From: Bradyrhizobium cenepequi
GTDB taxonomy: Bacteria > Pseudomonadota > Alphaproteobacteria > Rhizobiales > Xanthobacteraceae
Assembly (NCBI RefSeq): GCF_020329485.1
Contig: NZ_JAGKJI010000033.1
Span: 16,650-80,649, forward strand
Direction: 5' to 3'
DNA: 64,000 nucleotides
The notes beneath the pieces were generated by a model. It made no database searches and was not told the DNA's origin. It was given only the letters and a program-made list of their open reading frames with translations. This document shows, piece by piece, positions 43,210 through 51,707 of the stretch. Numbering within the stretch: the first letter of the stretch is position 1; every line of letters begins with the position of its first letter. Position numbers and translations under genes: made by a program.

Positions 43210-43941
43210 ATGATCGAACTTCGCCACGTCGATAAATGGTATGGGCCGACTTTCCAGGCGTTGAAGGACTGCACCACCAGCGTCGCCAAGGGCGAGGTCG
43301 TGGTGGTCTGCGGCCCCTCCGGATCGGGCAAGTCGACGTTGATCAAATGCGTCAATGCGCTGGAGCCGATCCAGGGCGGTGAGATCATCCTTGATGGCAT
43401 CAAGGTCAATGATCCCAAGACCGACCTGCCGAAACTGCGTGCACGCGTCGGCATGGTGTTCCAGCATTTCGAACTGTTTCCGCATTTGCGGATCATCGAC
43501 AATCTCTGCCTGGCGCAGGAGAAGGTGCTGGGCCGCAAGCACGATGAGGCCCTGGCCAAGGCCGTGAAGCTGCTCGATCGTGTCGGGCTCAGAGAGCAGG
43601 CGAAGAAATATCCGGCGGAGCTGTCCGGCGGGCAGCAGCAGCGCGTGGCGATCGCGCGTGCGCTCGCGATGGACCCGGTCGCGATGCTGTTCGACGAGCC
43701 GACCTCGGCGCTTGATCCCGAAATGATCAGCGAAGTCTTGGACGTGATGGTCAATCTAGCGCGCGATGGCATGACCATGATGGTCGTCACCCACGAGATG
43801 GGCTTTGCCAGCAAGGTTGCGCATCGCGTGATCTTCATGGACCAGGGCGAGATCGTGGAGGATGCGCTGAAGGCGGATTTCTTCGGCAAGCCGCGCAGCG
43901 ATCGCGCGCAGAAGTTTCTGTCGAAGATCTTGCAGCATTAA
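43210..43941 (+). CDS. gltL: Amino-acid ABC transporter ATP-binding protein
   Basis: A 243-residue ATPase energising the GltIJK importer. Walker A is CGPSGSGKSTLIKCVN (residues about 36-51), the signature motif is ELSGGQQQRVAIARAL and Walker B is AMLFDEPTSALDPEM, with the H-loop histidine in VVTHEM. Full length and typical of the polar amino-acid class. It is the last gene of the operon; a palindrome follows its stop by eight bases. Confidence 0.95.
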   Translation: MIELRHVDKWYGPTFQALKDCTTSVAKGEVVVVCGPSGSGKSTLIKCVNALEPIQGGEIILDGIKVNDPKTDLPKLRARVGMVFQHFELFPHLRIIDNLCLAQEKVLGRKHDEALAKAVKLLDRVGLREQAKKYPAELSGGQQQRVAIARALAMDPVAMLFDEPTSALDPEMISEVLDVMVNLARDGMTMMVVTHEMGFASKVAHRVIFMDQGEIVEDALKADFFGKPRSDRAQKFLSKILQH

Positions 43942-43948
43942 TACCGCT

Positions 43949-44052
43949 GTCATTCTGGGGCACGCGAAGCGTTAACCCGGAATCCATTAGGCACCTGCGC
44001 TGGCGGAAAGATGGATTCCGGGCTCGATGCTGCGCATCGCCCCGGAATGACG
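43949..44052. repeat. Dispersed palindrome, family E copy 1
   Basis: GTCATTCTGGGGCACGCGAA and AACCCGGAATCCATT are mirrored by ATGGATTCCGGGCTC and GCATCGCCCCGGAATGAC. An imperfect palindrome of about 104 bases between gltL and the transaminase gene. A smaller relative is at 35488-35508 (GTCATGCCCGGGAC / GGAATGAC). Confidence 0.85.
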
Positions 44053-44142
44053 GCGAGGGCTGGGTAGCGTAGAGGCTTTATCGGCATTAACCAATTGCGT
44101 ATAGAGAAAGCTGATCGCATCACCACCTCCGGGAGACTTCGC

Positions 44143-45000
44143 TTGGAAAAGACCGCTTACGTCAACGGCTCCTATGTGCCTCTTTCGGAGGCCAAAGTGT
44201 CGGTCCTCGACCGCGGCTTCCTGTTCGCCGACGGCATCTATGAGGTGGCCGCCGTGCTCGACGGCAAGCTGGTCGACAACGCCTCGCACCTGGCGCGGCT
44301 GGAGCGCTCGGTCGGCGAGATCAGGCTCGAACTGCCGGAAACCACCGCGCGGATCGAGGAGATCCAGAAGGAGCTCGTGGCGCGCAACAAGCTCGTCAAC
44401 GGCATGGTCTATCTGGAGGTGACCCGCGGCGCGGATACCGGCCGCGACTTTGCCTTTCCCAAGGGGGTGAAGCCGACGCTGGTGATGTTCACGGCGGAGA
44501 AGGACATCGTCGGCTCGCCCGCGGCCAAGACCGGCATCAATGTGATCACCGTGCCTGACATCCGCTGGGAGCGGCGCGACATCAAGAGCGTGGCACTGCT
44601 CGCGCAGGTGCTGGCCAAGCAGGCGGCAGCCGAAGCCGGCGCCGGCGAGGCCTGGATGATCCAGGACGGCAAGGTGACCGAAGGCGGCTCATCCTCCGCG
44701 TTCATCCTGACCCAGGACGACGTCATCGTGACCCGCCAGAACGGCAGCGAGATCCTGCCCGGCTGCACCCGCAAGGCCGTGGTGGCGCTCGCCGAGGAAC
44801 GCCAGCTCCGGGTCGAGGAACGTGCCTTCTCGATCGAGGAGGCGCTGGCCGCCAAGGAAGCCTTCATCACCAGCGCCACCGTGTTCGTGCAGGCGGTGGT
44901 ATCGATCGACGGCAAGAAGGTCGGGAGCGGCAAGCCTGGCCCGCTGACGGACCGGCTGCGGGAGATCTATGTGGAGTTCGCCAAAGCGACGGCGGTGTAG
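44143..45000 (+). CDS. dat: D-amino-acid transaminase (class IV aminotransferase)
   Basis: A 285-residue PLP enzyme of fold class IV that interconverts D-amino acids and 2-oxo acids, supplying D-glutamate or D-alanine. It has YVNGSYVPLSEAKVSVLDRG at the start, the PLP lysine Lys148 in RRDIKSVALLAQ, the E-A-W...T-E-G-G-S-S-S phosphate-site segment and the closing ITSATVFVQAVVSIDGKKVG. The likely start is a TTG at 44143 with GGGAGA about seven bases upstream (LEKTAYVNG, read as Met). An in-frame upstream codon at 44095 exists but has no ribosome site. Branched-chain aminotransferase-like specificity cannot be excluded. Confidence 0.9.
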   Translation: MEKTAYVNGSYVPLSEAKVSVLDRGFLFADGIYEVAAVLDGKLVDNASHLARLERSVGEIRLELPETTARIEEIQKELVARNKLVNGMVYLEVTRGADTGRDFAFPKGVKPTLVMFTAEKDIVGSPAAKTGINVITVPDIRWERRDIKSVALLAQVLAKQAAAEAGAGEAWMIQDGKVTEGGSSSAFILTQDDVIVTRQNGSEILPGCTRKAVVALAEERQLRVEERAFSIEEALAAKEAFITSATVFVQAVVSIDGKKVGSGKPGPLTDRLREIYVEFAKATAV

Positions 45001-45012
45001 CATCCTCACTCC

Positions 45013-45099
45013 CGTCATTACCGGGCTTGACCCGGCAATCCATCTCACTTCGGAAGAGTCATTTCTTGATGGATGCGCGGGTCAAGCCCGCGTATGACG
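45013..45099. repeat. Dispersed palindrome, family E copy 2
   Basis: CGTCATTACCGGGCTTGACC then CGGCAATCCATC on the left is mirrored by GATGGATGCGCGGGTCAAGC and CCGCGTATGACG on the right. It lies in the gap of the convergent transaminase and efflux-permease genes and may end transcription of both. Confidence 0.85.
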
Positions 45100-45123
45100 A
45101 GGGAGTGCTTGGCCGCGGCAATC

Positions 45124-46737
45124 CTAATGCGCGCCGCCGCCGGCAAGCGCATTCGGCTTCTTCAGCAGCGCCGCGGCGAGCAGGGCGACGATCAGCGCAA
45201 CGCCCATTATGTAGAAGGTATCGCTGAAAGCCAGGATGTAGGCCTGCTTCTGCACGATCCTGCCGATCGCGACGATGGCACGGTGGGTGGCGTCGGCATG
45301 GTCGGCGACGCCATGGCCCATGAAATATTGCGTAAGCTGCTCGATCCGGGTGCGGGTCGCCTGCTCCAGCAGGGAGACCGACTGCATCAGCACGTTGGAG
45401 TGATACTGCTCGCGTTTGGTCAGCAGCGTCTGCAGCAGCGCGATGCCGACGGCGCCGCCGAGATTGCGCATCATGTTGAAAAGCCCCGACGCCGAGCCGG
45501 CGTTCTCGGCTTCGATCCCTGCGGTCGCGACCGCCGACAGCGGCGCCATCACCAGCGCCTGGCCGATGGCGCGCACGATGTTCGGCCAGAACAACTGGTC
45601 GGTGGCGTAGTCGTTGGTCATGGTGATGTTCATGAAGTTCGAAGCCGCGAACAGCGTGAAGCCGACGCCGATGATGATGCGCGGGTCGAAGCGCTGCATC
45701 AGCCGCGGCACCAGCGGGATCAGCACGAGCTGCGGCAGCCCGGTCCACGCCAGCACCATGCCGATCTGCTCGGCATTGTAGCCCTGGATCCGTGACAGAT
45801 ATTGCGGCAGGATGAACACCGAGCCGTAGAGCGCGGTGCCAAGCAGGAAATTGGCCAGCATGCCGAAGCCGAAATTGCGGCGGAGCAGCAGGCGCAGGTT
45901 GAGCAGTGGCTTGTTCGCGGTCAGCTCGATCACGATGAAAGCCACAAGCGCCACAGCCGCAATGACGGAGAGGCGGACGATGAAGGGCGAGCCGAGCCAG
46001 TCGTCCTTGTTGCCCTCCTCCAGGACCGTCTGCAGCGCCGATAGGCCGATCGCCATGGTGATGATGCCGGGCCAGTCGCCCTCGCGCAAAAGCGAAAGCT
46101 TCATCGGCTTTGCTTCCAGCGAGAAATAGAGCATGCCGACCATGATCGCGCCCGGCACCAGGTTGACATAGAAGATGTACTGCCAGCCCCAGTTCTCGGT
46201 GAGATAGCCGCCGATGGTCGGGCCGATCGCCGGAGCAAACGTCGCCGACAGCGCAAACAGCGCTAGCCCGATCGGCTGCTTCGCCTTCGGCAGCAGCGTG
46301 ATGATCAGCGTGAACGCCAGCGGGATCAGCACGCCGCCGGTAAAACCCTGCACGGCGCGCAGTGCGATCATCTGCGGCAGGTCGTGCGCCAGCGCGCAGG
46401 CCGCGGAGAAGACGAGGAACAGGACAGCATTGGTCAGAAGATATCGGCGGATCGAGAACACCTGCGCGAGCCAGCCGCTCAACGGAATCACCACGATCTC
46501 GGCGACCAGATAGGAGGTCGAGATCCAACCGCCGTCATCGATCCCGGCGCCGATCGCGCCCTGGATGTCCGCGAGCGAGGCGTTGACGATCTGGATATTG
46601 AGCACCGCCATGAACGCGCCGAGGTTGGCGCCGACCACCGCGATCCAGATCTTGGCCGGGACGGCTGGCGCTGCGGCGGGCTTGGGGCTGAGCTCCGCGG
46701 AGGACGCGGCGTTGAGGGTGGGCTGGAGAGTGGTCAT
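45124..46737 (-). CDS. emrB: DHA2 family MFS multidrug efflux permease (EmrB-like)
   Basis: A 537-residue inner-membrane drug:H+ antiporter with about 14 helices. The DHA2 marks are AVLNIQIVNASLADIQGAIG (D-x-x-I-V-N-V-A-L type), SIRRYLLTNAVLFLVFSAAC, and the motif C region LSATFAPAIGPTIGGYLTEN. With the adaptor encoded 26 bases upstream it would form an EmrAB-TolC-type efflux system for hydrophobic compounds. The C-terminus is short and cytosolic (KKPNALAGGGAH). It is the second gene of the emrAB operon, and a LysR regulator is divergent upstream of emrA. Confidence 0.92.
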   Translation of the reverse strand: MTTLQPTLNAASSAELSPKPAAAPAVPAKIWIAVVGANLGAFMAVLNIQIVNASLADIQGAIGAGIDDGGWISTSYLVAEIVVIPLSGWLAQVFSIRRYLLTNAVLFLVFSAACALAHDLPQMIALRAVQGFTGGVLIPLAFTLIITLLPKAKQPIGLALFALSATFAPAIGPTIGGYLTENWGWQYIFYVNLVPGAIMVGMLYFSLEAKPMKLSLLREGDWPGIITMAIGLSALQTVLEEGNKDDWLGSPFIVRLSVIAAVALVAFIVIELTANKPLLNLRLLLRRNFGFGMLANFLLGTALYGSVFILPQYLSRIQGYNAEQIGMVLAWTGLPQLVLIPLVPRLMQRFDPRIIIGVGFTLFAASNFMNITMTNDYATDQLFWPNIVRAIGQALVMAPLSAVATAGIEAENAGSASGLFNMMRNLGGAVGIALLQTLLTKREQYHSNVLMQSVSLLEQATRTRIEQLTQYFMGHGVADHADATHRAIVAIGRIVQKQAYILAFSDTFYIMGVALIVALLAAALLKKPNALAGGGAH

Positions 46738-46763
46738 TGGGAGCTTCCCTCGTCATCGTGCCG

Positions 46764-47912
46764 CTAGCCGCCGTTCGGACGGGCGGTGCCGGCGGCGAGC
46801 CGGCTTTTGGCGTCGCGTTCGGCCAGCACAGTGGCCTTGGTGTCGACGGTCGGCACGGCCGACATGCCGGGGCGCAAGAGGCCTTTCAGACGCCGGTCAT
46901 CGAGCACGATCTTGACCGGCACGCGCTGCACGATCTTGGTGAAATTGCCGGTGGCGTTGTCGGGCGGCAGCAGTGCGAATTCGAGCCCGCTCGCCGGCGA
47001 CAGGCTGTCGACATGGCCGCGGAGCCTGGTGCCGCGGAAACTGTCGATCTCCACCTCAACGGGCTGGCCGCTGCGAACATTCGTGAGCTGCGTCTCCTTG
47101 AAGTTCGCGACGACATAGACCGCGTCGAGCGGCACGACCGCCATCAATTGCGTGCCGGCCTGCACATATTGTCCGACTCTCAGAGAGCGCGCGCCGACGG
47201 TGCCGTCGACCGGCGCGGTGATGCGCGTATAGGAGAGGTTCAGCGACGCTTGCTGCTCCACCGCGCGGGCGCGGTCGAGCTGTGCGACCGCCTTGGCGCG
47301 CTCGGTGGCGAGCACATCGACCTTACGCTGGGCGGCGAGCAGGCCGGACTTGGAGTGCTGCAGTTGCGCGTTGCTGGCGCGGAGCGCGGCGTCGGTCTGC
47401 TGCGCGCGCTGCACGGTGCCGGAGCCGGTCTTCATCAGCCCCTCATAGCGGGCCTGCTCCTCCTCGGCGAATTTCAGATTGGCTTCGGCGGCGGCGACAT
47501 CGGCCGTGCCCTGCGCGATGATCGGCTGCTGCAGCGCGAGCTGGGCGTCGAGGTTGCGCACCGCCGCCTCGGAGGCCCCGACATCGGCATGCGCCTGCGC
47601 AAGCGCGGCGCGGAAATCGCGATCGTCGATTTCGGCCAGCAACTGGCCGGCCTTGACCGGCTGGTTATCGCCGACCAGCACCTGCGCGATATAGCCAGAG
47701 ACCCTTGGCGCGATAATCGTGGAATCGGCCTTCACATAAGCGTCATCGGTCGATTCGAGGTAGCGGCCGGTGGTGAGATAGTCGTAGCCGAGATCGGCAC
47801 TGCCGGCCACGCCGAGCACGGCCGCCAATGCCAAAGCCGCCCGCTTGATCGTCTGCCGCGACGGCCGCAGGATGATTTTCTCTTTTGTATCAGTATAGGA
47901 TGTCGTCGACAT
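46764..47912 (-). CDS. emrA: HlyD family efflux adaptor (EmrA-like membrane fusion protein)
   Basis: A 382-residue inner-membrane adaptor. The short N-terminus with one helix (AALALAAVLGVAGSADLGYD, residues about 25-44) is followed by a lipoyl half-domain beginning SGYIAQVLVGDNQPVKAGQL. A long coiled coil (residues about 105-215, rich in Ala/Gln/Glu) and the closing barrel (ITAPVDGTVGARSLRVGQYV) complete it. It links the EmrB permease to an outer-membrane channel, which is not encoded here. It is the first gene of the pair. The 144-base gap to the divergent LysR gene should hold both promoters. Confidence 0.92.
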   Translation of the reverse strand: MSTTSYTDTKEKIILRPSRQTIKRAALALAAVLGVAGSADLGYDYLTTGRYLESTDDAYVKADSTIIAPRVSGYIAQVLVGDNQPVKAGQLLAEIDDRDFRAALAQAHADVGASEAAVRNLDAQLALQQPIIAQGTADVAAAEANLKFAEEEQARYEGLMKTGSGTVQRAQQTDAALRASNAQLQHSKSGLLAAQRKVDVLATERAKAVAQLDRARAVEQQASLNLSYTRITAPVDGTVGARSLRVGQYVQAGTQLMAVVPLDAVYVVANFKETQLTNVRSGQPVEVEIDSFRGTRLRGHVDSLSPASGLEFALLPPDNATGNFTKIVQRVPVKIVLDDRRLKGLLRPGMSAVPTVDTKATVLAERDAKSRLAAGTARPNGG

Positions 47913-48056
47913 AGCTAACCCGGAAAGCGTTCAGGCGCCCCTCGTCGGCAGGCGGGCGCCAAATCCATGAGGTAGATGCTATGTCTCCGAGGCTGTGATA
48001 ATCGCGCAAAAACTGGAAGGATTATCCAGTGAGAGCAAACAATCTGGAACTCGCTT

Positions 48057-48968
48057 ATGGACCGGTTGACCAGCCTGACGGCCTTTGTCCGGGTGGTGGA
48101 CAGTGGCGGCTTTTCGGCCGCCGGGCGCCGCCTCAACATGTCCACAACCATGGTGAGCAACCACATCCAGTCGCTGGAGGACCGTCTCGGCGTCCGGCTG
48201 CTCAATCGCACCACGCGCAAGGTGAGCCTCACCGAGATCGGCCGTACCTATTACGACCGTTGCGTCCAGATCCTCGCCGATATCGAGCAGGCCGATGACA
48301 TCGCCGGCGCATTGCACTCGACGCCGCGCGGCACGCTGCGCGTCTATACCCATACTCACACGGTGCCGTATGTCGCGCCCGTGGTTGCCGAATTCCTGAA
48401 GGCCTATCCCGATGTCAGGGTCGATCTCTCGATGGGAGAGCGCACCGTCGACATGATCGAAGAGGGCTTTGATGTCGCCGTCCGCATGACGCTGCCGCCG
48501 GATTCGAGCCTGATCGTGCGCAGCCTCGCCACCTGGCGCCACGTGCTGTGCTGCTCGCACGACTATCTCGAGCGGCATGGAACGGTGCATGAGCTCGCCG
48601 AGCTCAGCGGGCGCGACTGCGTGCGTCACATGAATTATCCGTACCAGGACGAGTGGCAGTTCATCGATCGCAGCGGCGCGCCGGCATCGGTGAAGATTTC
48701 CGGCCGGTTCACCACCAATAGCGGCGAGGCGCTGCGCATGGCGGCGCTGCAGGGCGCCGGCATTTGCCTCGCTGCAGGGTTCATGGTTCATGGCGATCTC
48801 GAAGCCGGACGCCTGGTCCGCCTGCTGCCGGAATACCGGCCGGTCGAGCTTTCGATGAACGCTGTCTATCCGCACCGCCATCATCTGTCAGCGAAGGTGC
48901 GGACCTTCATCGACATGCTGGTGAGCCACAGCGCCGAGCAGCAGAAGCTGATCGATCCCTACTCGTGA
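48057..48968 (+). CDS. LysR family transcriptional regulator, divergent to emrAB
   Basis: A 303-residue LysR regulator. Winged helix-turn-helix: LTSLTAFVRVVDSGGFSAAG...NMSTTMVSNHIQSLEDRLGV (residues 5-50), then an effector domain of the CrgA/AaeR type (MDRLTSLTAFV opening, PVVAEFLKAYPDVRVDLSMG, DVAVRM). It probably activates the divergent efflux operon when its effector, an aromatic or drug-like compound, is present. It ends 20 bases before a family A palindrome. Confidence 0.9.
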   Translation: MDRLTSLTAFVRVVDSGGFSAAGRRLNMSTTMVSNHIQSLEDRLGVRLLNRTTRKVSLTEIGRTYYDRCVQILADIEQADDIAGALHSTPRGTLRVYTHTHTVPYVAPVVAEFLKAYPDVRVDLSMGERTVDMIEEGFDVAVRMTLPPDSSLIVRSLATWRHVLCCSHDYLERHGTVHELAELSGRDCVRHMNYPYQDEWQFIDRSGAPASVKISGRFTTNSGEALRMAALQGAGICLAAGFMVHGDLEAGRLVRLLPEYRPVELSMNAVYPHRHHLSAKVRTFIDMLVSHSAEQQKLIDPYS

Positions 48969-48987
48969 CACAGTAGGATCGTAGGTC

Positions 48988-49065
48988 GTAGGATGGGTAG
49001 AGCGCAGCGAAACCCATCATCTCAATATGGATAACGATGGGTTTCGCTGCGCTCTACCATCCTAC
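48988..49065. repeat. Dispersed palindrome, family A copy 3
   Basis: The arms GTAGGATGGGTAGAGCGCAG(CGAAACCCATC) and (GATGGGTTTCG)CTGCGCTCTACCATCCTAC; one base is missing in the right arm compared with the copy at 9833. It lies between two genes in the same direction. Confidence 0.9.
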
Positions 49066-49182
49066 AACTTCACCGCTCTTTTCGTATTCGCCCGCTGCGA
49101 CTTCACGGCTCGCTACGAGGTGATGGCGCAGCACGCCGTAATCCAATAAGTTGCTGATGACCACAGGGCAGGAGGGATCAGC

Positions 49183-50457
49183 ATGTTTGCGGCGAAGCGG
49201 GCGCCATTGTGCCGAACCACGACGCTGCTTGCCGCGATGCTCGCCTGCCTGATCGCGCCCTTGCCGGCAGCAGCTTTCGGACCGCCACCGAATGCGCCGC
49301 TGTCGATGGAAAAGCTCGCGCGCCTCGACGCCTTCCTCACCGAGCAGAGCGCGACCGGAAAGATTCCCGGCGCGGTGCTGCTGATCCAGCGGCACGGCAA
49401 GCCGATCTATTTCAAGTGCTTCGGCAAGCGCGATGTCGAAGCGAATATTGACATGACTGCGGACACGATCTTTCCGTTGCATTCGGTGACGAAGACGGTC
49501 ACCAGCGTGGCAGCGATGATCCTGATCGATCGCGGCAAGATCGCGCTCAATGATCCCGTCAGCAAATACATTCCCTCCTTTGCCGACATGAAGGTGGGCG
49601 TCGAGCGCAAGGACGAGTCGGGCCGTCCGGTGCTGGACCTGGTGCCGCTGGTCCGTCCGATCACGATCGAGGACCTGTTGCTGCACACTTCGGGTATTAC
49701 CTACGGCTTCTATGGCGCGGGACTGGTGAAGGCGGCCTATGACGGCATCTATCTCGGCGACTTCGACAATGCCGAATTCGCCGCGCGGATCGCGAAGCTG
49801 CCGCTCGCCGAGCAGCCGCGCACGCTGTGGGACTACGGCCATTCGATCGATGTGCTCGGCCGCGTCATCGAGGTGGCGTCGGGGCAATCACTCTACGAAT
49901 TCGAGAAGACTGCGCTGTTCGAGCCGCTCGGCATGACCACGACCAGGTATTTCCTGACCGATCCGGCGGAGCGCGCCCGCTACGCGCGGCGGCTGCGCAG
50001 CGACGAACGTATCGAGCGCAATCCGCTCGACGTCACGCGCTGGGAGTCCGGTGGCGGCGGCCTAGTGTCGACGGTTGCCGACATGGCCCGTTACGGCCAG
50101 ATGATGCTCAATGACGGCACGCTGGATGGCAAGATCATTCTCAGCCCGAAGACGTTCAAGGCGATGACATCAGACCATATCGGGCCGGGATCGGGCGTCG
50201 CCCGCAACTATTTCTATTATCCCGGTGACGGCTTTGGCTTCGGCTACGGCTTCGGAATCCGTACCGATGCCGGCCACGCCGTGCCGCCGGCGCCGGGTTC
50301 GCCCGGCGAGATCAAGTGGGACGGCGCTTCGGGGGCGTATATCGTCGTCGACCCCGCCCAGGACATGTTCTTCGTGCTGCTCTTGAACGCGCCCTCGGGA
50401 CGGTGGCACGTTGAGGTCAACGTCAAGAAGATCGTGTACGATGCGTTCGAAAAGTGA
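49183..50457 (+). CDS. Serine hydrolase of the beta-lactamase family (esterase-like)
   Basis: A 424-residue exported hydrolase. Signal peptide LLAAMLACLIAPLPAAAFGP; then the class C beta-lactamase fold with nucleophile Ser101 and Lys104 in HSVTKTVTSV, the tyrosine motif Tyr218 in DYGHSIDVLGRVIEVASGQS, and the C-terminal KWDGASGAYIVVDPAQDMFF (the usual K-T-G is replaced by W-D-G). Such family VIII-type enzymes usually cleave esters. GGAGGG precedes the ATG at 49183. An acyltransferase gene begins 31 bases after its stop, so the two may be co-transcribed. Distinct from, but related to, the hydrolase at 25612. Confidence 0.88.
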   Translation: MFAAKRAPLCRTTTLLAAMLACLIAPLPAAAFGPPPNAPLSMEKLARLDAFLTEQSATGKIPGAVLLIQRHGKPIYFKCFGKRDVEANIDMTADTIFPLHSVTKTVTSVAAMILIDRGKIALNDPVSKYIPSFADMKVGVERKDESGRPVLDLVPLVRPITIEDLLLHTSGITYGFYGAGLVKAAYDGIYLGDFDNAEFAARIAKLPLAEQPRTLWDYGHSIDVLGRVIEVASGQSLYEFEKTALFEPLGMTTTRYFLTDPAERARYARRLRSDERIERNPLDVTRWESGGGGLVSTVADMARYGQMMLNDGTLDGKIILSPKTFKAMTSDHIGPGSGVARNYFYYPGDGFGFGYGFGIRTDAGHAVPPAPGSPGEIKWDGASGAYIVVDPAQDMFFVLLLNAPSGRWHVEVNVKKIVYDAFEK

Positions 50458-50488
50458 TCGAACAGAAGCCTGATCCGGAACGGCCCAG

Positions 50489-51673
50489 ATGCTGCGCAAG
50501 ACCGATGGAACTGATCACGGCGCAATCGCGACGACCCGCATCGTTGCGCTCGACCGCGCGCGCACCTTCATCATACTGCTGGTTCTGATCCACCATTCGG
50601 TGGTGAACTACACCCATTTCGGTAGCGGCGATAAAGCGCGCTCGCTCGGCTTCGACCTGGTCGTCTTGTTCAACGACAGTTTCTTCATGGCGTGCATGTT
50701 CATGATCTCGGGCCTGTTCGTGCACGACAGCCTGACGCGTCGTGGAGGGGCGAATTTCATCGCCAGACGCGCCTGGCGGCTCGGCATCCCCTATCTGGTC
50801 TCGATATTCGTGCTGATGCCGATCGCCTATTATCCGACCTTCCTGCGCTATCATCTGCCTGGTACCACCGATTTCAACTTTTTCCATTTCTGGTGGCGCA
50901 CGCTCACCGTCGGGCCGTGGCCGTCGGGACCGGCGTGGTTCCTGTGGGTGTTGCTCGCGCTCAATATTGTCGCCGCCGTCGTGTGGTCGCTTGGGCCGCG
51001 GCTGATCAAGGGCTTGGGCCAGGTGATCTTCTCTGTACGCAATCGGCCGAGTACGGCGTTCGCGGCATTCCTGGTGGTCTCGCTTGTCTCCTACGTGCCG
51101 ATGCGCTTGATCTTCGGCGACGCGAGCTGGCTCGAGCCGGGCGGCTATCCGCTGCCAATCCAGACCAGCCGCATCTTGCTCTATGCCGCCTATTTCTTCA
51201 CCGGCGTCGGCATCGGCGTGGTCAGCCTGCGCACGGGCATTTTCGCGGAGGACGGCGAAATGGCAAATCGCTGGTTGCTGTGGCTCGGCTATGCGCTGGC
51301 GTTCTACGGCGCGATCCTGCTCCTGGTCTACGCCCATCATAACTGGGTTGATTTCAATAATCCGCCCTCGTGGTGGCAGGTGGCTTACGCCGCCGCCTTC
51401 GCGCTGTTCAGCGCGGCGATGGCATTCGCGCTGCCGGCGACCTTCCTGCGTTTCGCGAAAGCCAAATTATCCCTGCTCGATGCCATGCAGCCGTCGGCCT
51501 ATGGTATCTTCCTCCTGCACTACATCTTCATCATCTACCTGCAGTACCTGGTCTACGACTATGCTTGGCCGGCCGGCGTGAAAGCAGCCGTCGTGTTCGC
51601 CGGCACGCTCGCCGCAAGCTGGGCGCTGACAGTGGCGCTGCGCAGGATTCCAGTCGTCGCGCGGATGATTTAG
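50489..51673 (+). CDS. Acyltransferase 3 family membrane protein
   Basis: A 394-residue protein with about ten membrane helices. Acyltransferase-3 marks are ALDRARTFIILLVLIHHSVV (the R/H-containing first helix), FFMACMFMISGLFVHDSLTR, RRAWRLGIPYLVSIFVLMPI and the closing AYGIFLLHYIFIIYLQYLVY. The family moves acyl groups onto glycans or peptidoglycan-type acceptors at the membrane, for example glucan or exopolysaccharide modification (OpgC-like). Likely co-transcribed with the upstream serine hydrolase, which might remove or process such groups; this link is only inferred. Confidence 0.85.
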   Translation: MLRKTDGTDHGAIATTRIVALDRARTFIILLVLIHHSVVNYTHFGSGDKARSLGFDLVVLFNDSFFMACMFMISGLFVHDSLTRRGGANFIARRAWRLGIPYLVSIFVLMPIAYYPTFLRYHLPGTTDFNFFHFWWRTLTVGPWPSGPAWFLWVLLALNIVAAVVWSLGPRLIKGLGQVIFSVRNRPSTAFAAFLVVSLVSYVPMRLIFGDASWLEPGGYPLPIQTSRILLYAAYFFTGVGIGVVSLRTGIFAEDGEMANRWLLWLGYALAFYGAILLLVYAHHNWVDFNNPPSWWQVAYAAAFALFSAAMAFALPATFLRFAKAKLSLLDAMQPSAYGIFLLHYIFIIYLQYLVYDYAWPAGVKAAVVFAGTLAASWALTVALRRIPVVARMI

Positions 51674-51707
51674 CGCTCGGCTTTGACGCTGCGGCGCTCG
51701 GCGCAGT

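Noticed and set aside
9833..49065. The repeated palindromes as a CRISPR array
   Set aside because: The copies are far apart, each is a single inverted repeat, and there are no regular spacers or cas genes.
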